In this document: positions 41,699-50,471 of the stretch, piece after piece
How positions within the stretch are numbered: the stretch's first letter is position 1
Layout: every line of letters begins with the position of its first letter
Source: Pseudomonas koreensis
GTDB taxonomy: Bacteria > Pseudomonadota > Gammaproteobacteria > Pseudomonadales > Pseudomonadaceae
Assembly: GCF_025447595.1 (NCBI RefSeq)
Contig: NZ_JAOEJU010000016.1
Span: 1-64,000, forward strand
DNA length: 64,000 nt
Reading direction: 5' to 3'
Position numbers and translations under genes: made by a program
Notes under the pieces: model-generated
Seen by the model: only the letters and a program-made list of their open reading frames with translations
What the model was told of the DNA's origin: nothing
Databases searched by the model: none

Positions 41699-44290
41699 TT
41701 AGACCACCGGTGCGGGTTCAGGCGCCGCCGAAGGTTTTGGCAGCGACGACAGGAACGCCATGATCAGCGCGGCCACGTACGGCAGCGACTGCACCAGCAG
41801 CATGGCCACCCAGAAGCGCATGTCGTTGCTCGGAATGCCTTGCACCAGGTAGATCCCCAGTGCCGCGCCCCACAACAGCAGCATGATGAACAGCTCTTCC
41901 CGGGCCTCGGAAATCGCCACCCAGAAGCCATGGTTGTCGGCGTTTTTCGGGGTGCGGAAGAACGGAATGCTGCTGGTGAAAAAGCCGTACAGCACCGCTT
42001 TGGCGATGGTGTGCGACAACGCCAGACCGGCCAGCGCGGCGCAGAACGCATCCTTCAGGTTCACGCCCACGGCGCGACGATAGAGGAAAATGATCTTGCC
42101 GACCTTGAACACGAACAGCGCCAGCGGCGGGATCGCGAAAATCAGCAGCGGCGGGTCGACCCGTTGCGGCACGATGATCATCGCCGCCGACCACAACAGC
42201 GCGCCGACAGTGAAGAAAATGTTCATGCCGTCCGCCACCCACGGCAGCCAGCCCGCGAGGAAGTGGTAACGCTGGCCGCGAGTCAGCTCGGTGTCCTTGC
42301 CGCGCAGCAGGCTGCGGGTGTGGCGCTTGATGATCTGGATCGCACCGTAGGCCCAGCGGAAACGCTGCTTCTTGAAGTCGATGAAGGTGTCCGGCATCAG
42401 ACCCTTGCCGTAACTGTCGTGGTAGTACGCCGCCGACAGGCCTTTCTCGAATACCCGCAGACCGAGTTCGGCGTCTTCACAGATGCACCAGTCGGCCCAG
42501 CCCAGTTCTTCCAGAACCGAACGGCGGGTCATGGTCATGGTGCCGTGCTGGATGATCGCGTCGCGGTCGTTGCGGGTGACCATGCCGATGTGGAAGAAGC
42601 CTTTGTATTCGGCGTAGCAGAGCTTCTTGAAGGTGCTTTCGTTCTGGTCGCGATAGTCCTGCGGCGATTGCACCACGGCGATTTTCGGGTCGGCGAAGTG
42701 CGGCACCATGTGCTTGAGCCAGTTCGGGTGCACGCAGTAGTCGGAGTCGATCACCGCGATCACTTCGGCGTCCTTGGCGGTGTGCGGAATCAGGTAATTC
42801 AGCGCGCCGCCCTTGAAACCGGCCAGGGGCGAGACGTGGAAGAACTTGAAGCGCGGGCCGAGGGTTTCGCAGTAGTCGCGCACCGGTTCCCAGACCGCCG
42901 GGTCCTTGGTGTTGTTGTCGATGATCAGGACTTCGAAGTCCGGATAGTCGAGGTTGGCCAGGGCGTTGAGGGTCTGTTTGACCATCTCCGGCGGCTCGTT
43001 GTAGCACGGCACGTGGATCGAGACTTTCGGGCGGTAGTCCGAATCGCCGACCACCGGCAGGAATTCACGGCGACGCTTGTGAATCCACACCGCTTCGGCC
43101 AGTTCGTGGGCCTCGGTCAGCAGCACGATGAACACCCCGAGCGCACCGAGCGCCAGCAGGAAGCCTACCGTCAGGCTGAACCACGTGCTGTATTGCTGAC
43201 TGTAGTCGTAACCGATCCACACCAGCACCGAACCGCACAGGAACGCGATAAAGGTCAGGAAGGTACGACCGCGCTGACGCAGGGCCGAGCCGTCGATCAT
43301 CAGCAGGGTCAGCGACAACAGCGCCAGCACCACCGAGCCGATGGCCAGCACGCGCCATTGCGGGATCGCCACCACCGGGCCTTCGAAGTTGAATTTCTGC
43401 TGGCGCGCGGCGTTGAACACGCCCCAGTAAGCGCCGACCGAACCTTCGTCGCTGGCCTTCCACGGCTGGTCAAACGCTTCGATCACGAAGTAGTTGAAGC
43501 CCTGGCGATTGAGTTTGTTGACCAGCGTGCGCAGGTAGATCGCCTGATCCGCCGGCGACGCATCGGCGCCACCGCGCATGCGACCGTTGCTCGGCCAGCC
43601 CACTTCGGACAGCAGCAGCGGCTTTTTCGGGAACATCTTTTTCAGGTCGCGGGCGCGGTCGAAAACAAACTGCCCGGCCTTGTCCACCGGAATGAATTCC
43701 CAGTAGGGCAGAACGTGCGCGGCGATCAGGTCGACGTGCTTGGCCAGCTCCGGGTGCTCTTCCCAGACGTGCCACTGTTCGGAGGTGGTCACCGGCACTT
43801 TTACGGCCGCGCGCACGCGGTCGAGCAGCACGCTGAGTTGTTCGGCGGTGATTTCCTTGCGGAAGATCGCTTCGTTACCGACCACCACGCGAACCACGCT
43901 GCGCGAGGTGTTGGCCAGTTCGATGGCGCGGGTGATTTCGCGCTCGTTGCGCTCCTGGTCGGGGCTGATCCAGATCCCCAGGGTCACGCGAAGGCCGAAT
44001 TCTTCCGCCAGTTTCGGGATGTCCTGCAGGGAGCCGTCGACCGAGTAGATGCGGATGTTGTCCGTCAGCTTGCTCATGATCTCCAGGTCGCGGCGCATTT
44101 CATCGTCGGACGGATACTGATCCTTCTGTGGGAACTGTCCCTGCTGGAACGGTGAATAGGAGAAGCCGGAAATCTGCTCCGGCCAGTTCGGCGCGGAGAC
44201 GGGGTGGTTGATCAGCGCCCAGAAACCGGTGAACAAGGCGGCGATTGCCAGAACCACCACCAGGTTGAGTCCAAATTTACGCGATGACAT
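41699..44290 (-). CDS. ndvB: NdvB-like cyclic or linear beta-glucan synthase (GH17 + GT2)
   Basis: 863 aa from ATG 44290. After one N-terminal membrane helix comes a periplasmic GH17-like domain (about 35-320) with the catalytic glutamates in VVVGNEAIFR and LLSEVGWPS. Two helices lead to a family 2 glycosyltransferase domain (VSIHVPCYNEPPEMV, AVIDSDYCVHPNWL, EDAELGLRVFEKG, QRFRWAYG), then several C-terminal helices. In P. aeruginosa ndvB makes periplasmic beta-glucans that matter in biofilm antibiotic tolerance. Monocistronic with its own terminator. Confidence 0.92.
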   Translation of the reverse strand: MSSRKFGLNLVVVLAIAALFTGFWALINHPVSAPNWPEQISGFSYSPFQQGQFPQKDQYPSDDEMRRDLEIMSKLTDNIRIYSVDGSLQDIPKLAEEFGLRVTLGIWISPDQERNEREITRAIELANTSRSVVRVVVGNEAIFRKEITAEQLSVLLDRVRAAVKVPVTTSEQWHVWEEHPELAKHVDLIAAHVLPYWEFIPVDKAGQFVFDRARDLKKMFPKKPLLLSEVGWPSNGRMRGGADASPADQAIYLRTLVNKLNRQGFNYFVIEAFDQPWKASDEGSVGAYWGVFNAARQQKFNFEGPVVAIPQWRVLAIGSVVLALLSLTLLMIDGSALRQRGRTFLTFIAFLCGSVLVWIGYDYSQQYSTWFSLTVGFLLALGALGVFIVLLTEAHELAEAVWIHKRRREFLPVVGDSDYRPKVSIHVPCYNEPPEMVKQTLNALANLDYPDFEVLIIDNNTKDPAVWEPVRDYCETLGPRFKFFHVSPLAGFKGGALNYLIPHTAKDAEVIAVIDSDYCVHPNWLKHMVPHFADPKIAVVQSPQDYRDQNESTFKKLCYAEYKGFFHIGMVTRNDRDAIIQHGTMTMTRRSVLEELGWADWCICEDAELGLRVFEKGLSAAYYHDSYGKGLMPDTFIDFKKQRFRWAYGAIQIIKRHTRSLLRGKDTELTRGQRYHFLAGWLPWVADGMNIFFTVGALLWSAAMIIVPQRVDPPLLIFAIPPLALFVFKVGKIIFLYRRAVGVNLKDAFCAALAGLALSHTIAKAVLYGFFTSSIPFFRTPKNADNHGFWVAISEAREELFIMLLLWGAALGIYLVQGIPSNDMRFWVAMLLVQSLPYVAALIMAFLSSLPKPSAAPEPAPVV

Positions 44291-44538
44291 AGCTGTGTCG
44301 GGTTCCAAAGGCTGTGGAACGAAGGGTCGGCTGGTTGACGCCAAGAGGGCGCGCATCCTACACCGGCAGTTCGCCGAGTCCTACAAGAGACAGGGAAATG
44401 CCGGACGTTGGGCAATCCAACCTGACTTAAGTTCTTTCGTTTCAGCGTGTAAGACAAATCTTTGTTAGGTACAGCTTTAATTAAAGCAGGCGCGTTCACC
44501 GTTCATAGCGCAAAGATGCTCTTGGCCGCCGACGGCCC

Positions 44539-44544
44539 TATAAT
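44539..44544 (+). promoter_or_regulatory. Possible -10 box for tcdA
   Basis: A perfect TATAAT 27 bases before the tcdA ATG, which would give a leader of about 20 bases. No good -35 is seen, so the call is weak. Confidence 0.4.
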
Positions 44545-44570
44545 GCGCGCCGGTTTTCAGGGTAATGGTC

Positions 44571-45383
44571 ATGAGTACAGAAGATCCGCGGTTTGCAGGC
44601 ATCGCCCGTTTGTATGGCATCGAGGGCCTCGAGCGCCTGCGTGCAGCCCACGTGGCGATAGTCGGCGTTGGCGGCGTCGGTTCCTGGGCGGCGGAAGCCA
44701 TGGCCCGTTGCGGAGTGGGCGAGATTTCGCTGTTCGACCTCGACGACGTCTGCGTCAGCAACGCCAACCGCCAGTTGCACGCGCTGGACTGCACCGTCGG
44801 CAAGCCCAAGGTCGAGGTGATGGCCGAGCGTCTGCGGGGGATCAACCCGGACTGCAAGGTGCACGCCGTGGCGGACTTCGTCACCCGCGACACCATGGCC
44901 GAATACATCACGCCGAACATCGACTGTGTGATCGACTGCATCGATGCCGTTAACGCCAAGGCTGCGCTGATCGCCTGGTGCAAACGCCGCAAGATCCAGA
45001 TCATCACCACCGGCGGCGCCGGCGGGCAGATCGATCCGACGCTGATTCAGGTCTGCGACCTCAACCGTACTTTCAATGATCCACTGGCCTCAAAAGTGCG
45101 CTCCACGCTGCGTCGCGATTACGGTTTCTCGCGCACCGTGACCCGTCACTACAGCGTGCCTTGCGTGTTCTCCACCGAGCAGCTGCGTTATCCGAAACCG
45201 GACGGCAGTATCTGCCTGCAGAAGAGTTTTGTCGGTGACGGCGTGAAGCTGGACTGCGCCGGCGGGTTTGGCGCGGTGATGATGGTAACGGCGACATTCG
45301 GCATGGTCGCGGCGACCAAGGCCGTGGACAAGATTGTGGCGGGTGTTCGACGCCCGGCGGATCGGGTCAAGCCTCAGGCCTGA
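44571..45383 (+). CDS. tcdA: tRNA threonylcarbamoyladenosine dehydratase TcdA
   Basis: 270 aa. E1-like enzyme (also called CsdL) that cyclises t6A37 of tRNA to ct6A using ATP. Nucleotide-binding VGVGGVGSWAAEAMARCGVG, catalytic-loop DLDDVCVSNANRQLHA and DCIDAVNAKAALI. ATG 44571 is preferred to ATG 44565 because AGGG is only two bases from the latter. It lies next to csdE and csdA, whose sulfur relay supports TcdA in E. coli, though here they are convergent. Confidence 0.94.
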   Translation: MSTEDPRFAGIARLYGIEGLERLRAAHVAIVGVGGVGSWAAEAMARCGVGEISLFDLDDVCVSNANRQLHALDCTVGKPKVEVMAERLRGINPDCKVHAVADFVTRDTMAEYITPNIDCVIDCIDAVNAKAALIAWCKRRKIQIITTGGAGGQIDPTLIQVCDLNRTFNDPLASKVRSTLRRDYGFSRTVTRHYSVPCVFSTEQLRYPKPDGSICLQKSFVGDGVKLDCAGGFGAVMMVTATFGMVAATKAVDKIVAGVRRPADRVKPQA

Positions 45384-45415
45384 TCGGGGCGGCGGATGAC
45401 CCCATCGCGAGCAGG

Positions 45416-45476
45416 TTCGCTCCCACATTGAATCTGTGGTGTACACAAACTCCCTGTGGGAGCGAGCCTGCTCGCG
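45416..45476. repeat. Short REP pair in reversed arm order
   Basis: 61 bases with CGCG outermost and TGTGGG inward. Left arm diverged (CGAGCAGGTTCGCTCCC) and spacer shorter than in other copies. Sits between convergent tcdA and csdE. Confidence 0.82.
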
Positions 45477-45483
45477 ATGGCGG

Positions 45484-45888
45484 TTAACCCGCCAACTCAT
45501 TCATCCGCTTGAGCACGGCATTCAAGCCATTGCTGCGCGACGGCGACAACTGCCGCGACAGTCCCAGCTGATTGAACCAGTCCGGCAGATCCAGCTGCTG
45601 CAACTCGCCGGCGGTCAAACCGTTGACCCGCAACAGCAGCAACGCCACCAACCCGCGAATCATCCGCGCATCGCTGCTCGCCGCGAACTGCCAGTGGCCG
45701 TCGCGCAACTCGCCAACCAGCCACACCTGACTTTCACAGCCGTGCACCCGATTGGCCTCGCACTTGTCTGCATCACTCAACGGCGGCTGGCGATCACCAA
45801 ACTGCATCAACAGCCGCGCCCGCTGTTCCCAACCAGCAGCGTTCTGAAACGTTTGCAGTGCCTCGGCGGCCTCGACCGGCAGGCTCAT
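45484..45888 (-). CDS. csdE: SufE-family sulfur acceptor CsdE
   Basis: 134 aa. Accepts persulfide sulfur from CsdA and enhances its desulfurase activity. The SufE core is CEANRVHGCESQVWLVGELRDG, where the Cys in GCESQVW is the acceptor, followed by ARMIRGLVALLLLRVNGLT. It overlaps csdA by four bases, so the pair is co-translated. Confidence 0.94.
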   Translation of the reverse strand: MSLPVEAAEALQTFQNAAGWEQRARLLMQFGDRQPPLSDADKCEANRVHGCESQVWLVGELRDGHWQFAASSDARMIRGLVALLLLRVNGLTAGELQQLDLPDWFNQLGLSRQLSPSRSNGLNAVLKRMNELAG

Positions 45889-47090
45889 CGCAACAACTCC
45901 AGCGCCTGATCCAACGCTTCAAAGAAGCGCTCCAGATCCTCGGAATCGTTGTACAGCGCCAGCGACACGCGAATCGCCCCGGCCAGTTCAAAGCGCTTGA
46001 GCAGCGGCATCGCGCAATGATGCCCGGCACGCACGGCGATGCCCTGTTCGGTCAGCAAATGCGCCAGATCGGCGTTATGCACGCCTTCGACGACAAAACT
46101 GGCCAGCGCCAGTTGCGGTTTGCCAAGCAGACGAATGCCGTTGCGGGCGGCGAGGCCGCGCAACAGGTAATCGTGCAGCGCCGCTTCGTGGGCAGACACC
46201 GCGTCCTGATCCAGACCTGCGAGGTAGTCGAGAGTCGCACCGAGGCCGATCACGCTGGCAATCGGCGGCGTTCCCGCCTCGAATCCCAGTGGCGCGGGGC
46301 GGAAACGCGCGTCGTGATAATTGGCTTCCAGCACCATCTCGCCACCGAACTGCCACGGGCGCAGTTGTTCAAGCGCCGCGTTGCGCCCGAACAGCACGCC
46401 AAGGCCGTCGGGGCCGTACAGCTTGTGGCTGGAAAACACGTAAAAGTCGCAACCGAGCGCCTGCACGTCATGCCGGCCATGGACCACGCCTTGAGCGCCA
46501 TCGACAACAGTCAGGGCGTTGTGCGCCTTGGCCATCGCCAGCAGTGCCGGCAGCGGTTGCCACGCGCCAAGCACGTTGGACAACTGACTGACCGCCAGCA
46601 AGCGGGTGCGCGGGCCGATCAGGTGAACGGCAGCGGCGAGGTCGATCACGCCGTCATCGTCCAGCGGCAGGATCACCAGCTTCAGGTCGCGACGTTGCGC
46701 CAGTTGCTGCCAAGGCAGCAGGTTGGCGTGATGCTCCAGAGCGCTGATGACAATTTCATCGCCCGGATGGAAAAGATGTTCCAGGCCGTAAGCCAGGAGA
46801 TTCAGCGCACTGGTGGCGCCGTGGGTGAAGATGATCTGCCCGCTGTCACCGGCATTCAGCCACTGGGCGACCTTCAGGCGACTGTCCTCGAACGCCTGCG
46901 TGGCGTGGGCGCCGGGCAAGTGCTGCGCGCGGTGCACGTTGGCCGCGCCGTTGGCGTAGTAATGCGCCAGCGCGTCAAGCAGGGCCTGGGGCTTTTGCGT
47001 GGTGGCGGCGTTGTCCAGGTAAGTCTGGTCTTGCCGTTGCAGGGCGGCGATGGCCGGGAAATCGGCGCGCCAGGGGGAGGGAATCATCAT
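45885..47090 (-). CDS. csdA: Cysteine desulfurase CsdA
   Basis: 401 aa. PLP enzyme that releases sulfur from cysteine as an enzyme persulfide. PLP lysine in SHKLYGPDGLGVLFG and catalytic Cys in AVRAGHHCAMPLL, typical of group II (SufS/CsdA) desulfurases. Starts at ATG 47090 or the adjacent ATG 47087; the long upstream in-frame stretch translates REP sequence. Operon with csdE. Confidence 0.95.
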   Translation of the reverse strand: MMIPSPWRADFPAIAALQRQDQTYLDNAATTQKPQALLDALAHYYANGAANVHRAQHLPGAHATQAFEDSRLKVAQWLNAGDSGQIIFTHGATSALNLLAYGLEHLFHPGDEIVISALEHHANLLPWQQLAQRRDLKLVILPLDDDGVIDLAAAVHLIGPRTRLLAVSQLSNVLGAWQPLPALLAMAKAHNALTVVDGAQGVVHGRHDVQALGCDFYVFSSHKLYGPDGLGVLFGRNAALEQLRPWQFGGEMVLEANYHDARFRPAPLGFEAGTPPIASVIGLGATLDYLAGLDQDAVSAHEAALHDYLLRGLAARNGIRLLGKPQLALASFVVEGVHNADLAHLLTEQGIAVRAGHHCAMPLLKRFELAGAIRVSLALYNDSEDLERFFEALDQALELLR

Positions 47091-47131
47091 CTGTTCAGCC
47101 CTGTGAACTTGGGCGGGTGTACACAAAACAC

Positions 47132-47204
47132 TGTGGGAGCGAGCTTGCTCGCGAAGGCGTCCTTGAGGACGCCAAAAAGCTTCGCGAGCAAGCTCGCTCC
47201 CACA
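47132..47204. repeat. REP doublet with short spacer
   Basis: Inverted REP arms with TGTGGG outermost, 73 bases, between dapD and csdA. Confidence 0.9.
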
Positions 47205-47220
47205 GGTTATCAATGTCTGC

Positions 47221-48255
47221 TTAGTTGTGAGCGTGCAGCGCTTCGTTCAGTTCGATCGCCGATTTGTGGGTCTTGCATTCCACAGCGCCGGTTTCCGAAT
47301 TGCGACGGAACAGCAGGTCGGTCTGACCGGCCAGTTCACGGGCCTTGACCACTTTGACCAGGTTGTTGTGCTCGTCCAGCAGCGCCACCTTGGTGCCGGC
47401 GGTCACGTACAGGCCCGACTCGACAGTGTTGCGGTCGCCCAACGGGATACCGATACCGGCGTTGGCGCCGATCAGGCAGCCTTCGCCGACCTTGATCACG
47501 ATATTGCCGCCACCCGACAGGGTGCCCATGGTCGAGCAACCGCCGCCCAGGTCCGAACCCTTGCCGACGAATACGCCAGCGGAGACGCGGCCTTCGATCA
47601 TGCCCGGGCCTTCGGTGCCGGCGTTGAAGTTGATGAAACCTTCGTGCATCACGGTGGTGCCTTCGCCCACGTAGGCGCCCAGACGCAGACGTGCGGCGTC
47701 AGCGATACGCACGCCGGCCGGTACCACGTAGTCGGTCATTTTCGGGAACTTGTCCACCGAGAACACTTCCAGCAGCTCGCCGCGCAGACGGGCTTCGAGT
47801 TGCAGCTCGGCCAGTTCGCTCAGGTCGATCGCGCCCTGGCTGGTCCAGGCCACGTTTGGCAGCAGCGGGAAGATCCCGGCCAGGCTTACGCCGTGCGGCT
47901 TGACCAGACGATGGGACAGCAGGTGCAGCTTCAGGTACGCCTCAGGGGTCGAGGTCAGCTGAGCGTCTTCGGCCAGCAGGGTGGCGACCAGCGGCTTGTG
48001 GCTTTCGGCCAGACGGGTCAGCAGCTTGCCCTGGACGGCGTCGATGCCTTTCACGGCTTCAGCCAGTTGTGCGGCCTGTGCGGTGGTGAAGGTGATGGCC
48101 TGGTTGCCTTCGGTGTAGCCGAGGATCGGCGCAACAGCGGCGACCAGTTCGGCCGAAGGATTGAGTAACGGCTGGGCGTAGAACACTTCCAGCCACGCGC
48201 CTTGACGGTTCTGGGTGCCGACGCCGAAGGCGATACTGAACAGGGAGTTGGACAT
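47221..48255 (-). CDS. dapD: 2,3,4,5-Tetrahydropyridine-2,6-dicarboxylate N-succinyltransferase
   Basis: 344 aa. Succinylates tetrahydrodipicolinate, committing the pathway to the succinylase route to diaminopimelate and lysine. The C-terminal half is a left-handed beta-helix of hexapeptide repeats (VGEGTTVMHEGFINFNAGTEG, GVFVGKGSDLGGGCSTMGTLSGGGNIVIKVGEGCLIGANAGIGIPLGD). The length fits the long Pseudomonas/actinobacterial form rather than the 274-aa E. coli form. Starts at ATG 48255; the YffB-like gene ends 32 bases upstream. Confidence 0.95.
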   Translation of the reverse strand: MSNSLFSIAFGVGTQNRQGAWLEVFYAQPLLNPSAELVAAVAPILGYTEGNQAITFTTAQAAQLAEAVKGIDAVQGKLLTRLAESHKPLVATLLAEDAQLTSTPEAYLKLHLLSHRLVKPHGVSLAGIFPLLPNVAWTSQGAIDLSELAELQLEARLRGELLEVFSVDKFPKMTDYVVPAGVRIADAARLRLGAYVGEGTTVMHEGFINFNAGTEGPGMIEGRVSAGVFVGKGSDLGGGCSTMGTLSGGGNIVIKVGEGCLIGANAGIGIPLGDRNTVESGLYVTAGTKVALLDEHNNLVKVVKARELAGQTDLLFRRNSETGAVECKTHKSAIELNEALHAHN

Positions 48256-48286
48256 GTGAATACCTCTGCAAAAAGTGACGGGCTGC

Positions 48287-48649
48287 TTACTTGAGCGCGG
48301 CCGCGTAGATATCTGGCTTGAAGCCAATCAGGGTTCGGTCACCGAGATCGAGCACCGGGCGCTTGATCATCGAGGGTTGAGCGAGCATCAGTTCGATGGC
48401 TTTCGACTGGTCGAGATCGGCTTTGCGTTCGTCGTCGAGTTTGCGAAAGGTCGTGCCTGCGCGGTTCAACACCGTTTGCCAGCCGTGTTCGTCACACCAT
48501 TGGGTCAGGTGTTCACGGTCAATGCCGGCGGTCTTGTAATCGTGGAAGTCGTAGCTGACAGCGTGTTCATCGAGCCAGGTGCGCGCCTTTTTCATGGTGT
48601 CGCAGGCTTTGATGCCGAAAAGGTGCAACGTTTTGCTTGAAACGGTCAA
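48287..48649 (-). CDS. YffB/ArsC-family (Spx-like) protein, TTG start
   Basis: 120 aa. Thioredoxin-fold ArsC-like protein with a single N-terminal cysteine, LFGIKACDTMKKARTWLDEH, and RPVLDLGDRTLIGF. Arsenate reductase activity is doubtful in this subfamily. The only start giving a full-length domain is TTG 48649, with AGGGGG seven bases upstream; the first in-frame ATG (48595) would cut off the active-site strand. Upstream of dapD on the same strand, as dapD neighbours commonly are in pseudomonads. Confidence 0.85.
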   Translation of the reverse strand: MTVSSKTLHLFGIKACDTMKKARTWLDEHAVSYDFHDYKTAGIDREHLTQWCDEHGWQTVLNRAGTTFRKLDDERKADLDQSKAIELMLAQPSMIKRPVLDLGDRTLIGFKPDIYAAALK

Positions 48650-48831
48650 GGAATCGCCCCCTTTACAGGTGCTGGAAAAAAATGGTGTCGGATTATGCCA
48701 TGACCAGACGGTTTCGCGGCGCCGAGGTTGCTTTTGCTGTGGGCGCCTGCGACATAGGTGCAACGGTCATCCCCAGCCTAAGCGGCTAATATGGCAGTTC
48801 AACGCTGTCGATTGTCCGGGATTTTCGCTTT

Positions 48832-50463
48832 ATGCAAACTGCTTATACCGTCCTGATCCTGCTGATGCTGGTCAGTGTCTCGCGCCTGGTGGGACGGGTG
48901 ATTCCGCTGCCGCTGCCACTGGTGCAGATCGCCGCCGGTGCCTTGCTGGCCTGGCCGACCCTCGGCCTGCACGTGGCCCTTGATCCCGAACTGTTCCTGT
49001 TTCTGTTCCTGCCGCCGCTGCTGTTTTCCGATGGCTGGCGCATGCCCAAGCGTGAATTGTGGCGTCTGCGCGGGCCGGTGCTGACGCTCGCAGTGGGGTT
49101 GGTGCTGTTTACTGTGGTCGGCGCCGGTTACTTCATTCACTGGCTGCTGCCGACGATTCCGTTGCCGGTGGCGTTTGCGCTGGCGGCGGTGCTGTCGCCG
49201 ACCGACGCCGTGGCGGTCTCGGCCATTTCGCAGAACCGCTTGCCCACGCCGCTGATGCACATGCTGCAGGGCGAGGCGCTGATGAACGATGCCTCGGGTC
49301 TGGTGACGTTCAAGTTCGCGCTGGTCGCGGCGGTGACCGGTGCGTTCTCCCTGGCCAATGCCAGCCTGACCTTCGTGCTGGTCGCGGTCGGCGGGCTGGC
49401 TGTCGGTGTGGCGCTGAGCTGGCTGGTCGGAAGGTTGCGCGCCTGGATGATCGCCCGCGGCTGGGACGATCCGGCGACGCACGTGGTGTTCATGTTGCTG
49501 CTGCCATTCGCCGCTTACGTGCTGGCCGAACGGCTTGGCGCCTCGGGCATTCTCTCGGCAGTGGCGGCGGGGATGATGCAGAGCTGGCTCGACCTGCTTC
49601 CGCGCCAGACCAGCACCCGGCTGCTCAACCGTAGCGTCTGGTCGTTACTGGAGTTCGCCTTCAACGGTCTGATCTTCCTGCTGCTCGGTCTGCAACTTCC
49701 GGACATCATTAAAGCGGTGGTCAGCCACGAAACTTCGTTGTGGCCGACCCTGTTCTATCGCTGCCTCGACGTGGTGGCGATCTTCCTGGCGCTGGTGCTG
49801 TTGCGTTTTATCTGGGTGCAGAGCATCTGGCGTCTGTCGGTGCTGTTGCGCCGTCTGCGCGGCAAGGGTGATCTGACGCAAGTGCCGACCGCCCGGTCCT
49901 GCTGGCTGCTGACCGTCGGTGGTGTGCGCGGGGCGGTGACCCTGGCGGGCGTGATGTCGGTGCCGATGCTGATGGCGGGAGAGGCGTTTCCCGAGCGCGA
50001 CCTGATGATCTTCATTGCCGCCGGGGTGATCCTGTTGTCGCTGGTGGCGGCCTGTATTGCGCTGCCGTTGCTGTTGCGCGGCATCGAAAAGAGCCCGGAC
50101 GACAAACGTCGTCAGGAAGTGCGCGACGCTTGGCGCAAGACCGCGGAAGCAGCGATTCATGCGCTGGAAACCGAAGAGGTCAACCCGCAGGACGCCGCGC
50201 AAGCCGCGTTGGCGGCGGAGCTCAAGGCGCGGATCATGTCCGAGTACCGCCACCAACTGGAGGTGTTCAACGATTCGGCCGAAGCCCAGGCGCTGGCGTT
50301 CCAGATGGATCTGCTGGAGCGCCGTCTGCGACTCAAAGCGTTGCGTGCACAACGCCTTGAGTTGTACAGCCTCAGTCGTCAGCACCAGGTCGGCGATGAC
50401 GTATTGCGAGAGGTACTGGGCGAACTCGACTTGAGTGAGGCCAACCTGGGACAGGTCAAATAG
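48832..50463 (+). CDS. CPA1-family Na+/H+ antiporter
   Basis: 543 aa. Twelve or so transmembrane helices in residues 1-415 with the conserved ion-binding stretches LSPTDAVAVSAI (about 122-133), GEALMNDASGLVTFKFAL and GGVRGAVTLAGVMSVPMLM; the ND pair in MNDASG is the expected transport site. A charged, helical cytoplasmic tail of about 120 residues follows (DDKRRQEVRDAWRKTAEAAIHALE). Inner membrane, pH and sodium homeostasis. Convergent with the protease gene, eight bases apart. Confidence 0.92.
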   Translation: MQTAYTVLILLMLVSVSRLVGRVIPLPLPLVQIAAGALLAWPTLGLHVALDPELFLFLFLPPLLFSDGWRMPKRELWRLRGPVLTLAVGLVLFTVVGAGYFIHWLLPTIPLPVAFALAAVLSPTDAVAVSAISQNRLPTPLMHMLQGEALMNDASGLVTFKFALVAAVTGAFSLANASLTFVLVAVGGLAVGVALSWLVGRLRAWMIARGWDDPATHVVFMLLLPFAAYVLAERLGASGILSAVAAGMMQSWLDLLPRQTSTRLLNRSVWSLLEFAFNGLIFLLLGLQLPDIIKAVVSHETSLWPTLFYRCLDVVAIFLALVLLRFIWVQSIWRLSVLLRRLRGKGDLTQVPTARSCWLLTVGGVRGAVTLAGVMSVPMLMAGEAFPERDLMIFIAAGVILLSLVAACIALPLLLRGIEKSPDDKRRQEVRDAWRKTAEAAIHALETEEVNPQDAAQAALAAELKARIMSEYRHQLEVFNDSAEAQALAFQMDLLERRLRLKALRAQRLELYSLSRQHQVGDDVLREVLGELDLSEANLGQVK

Positions 50464-50471
50464 ACAAAGCG

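Noticed and set aside
41840..44155. 771-codon open frame antisense to ndvB
   Set aside because: Mirror of a long high-GC gene, with no recognisable domain.
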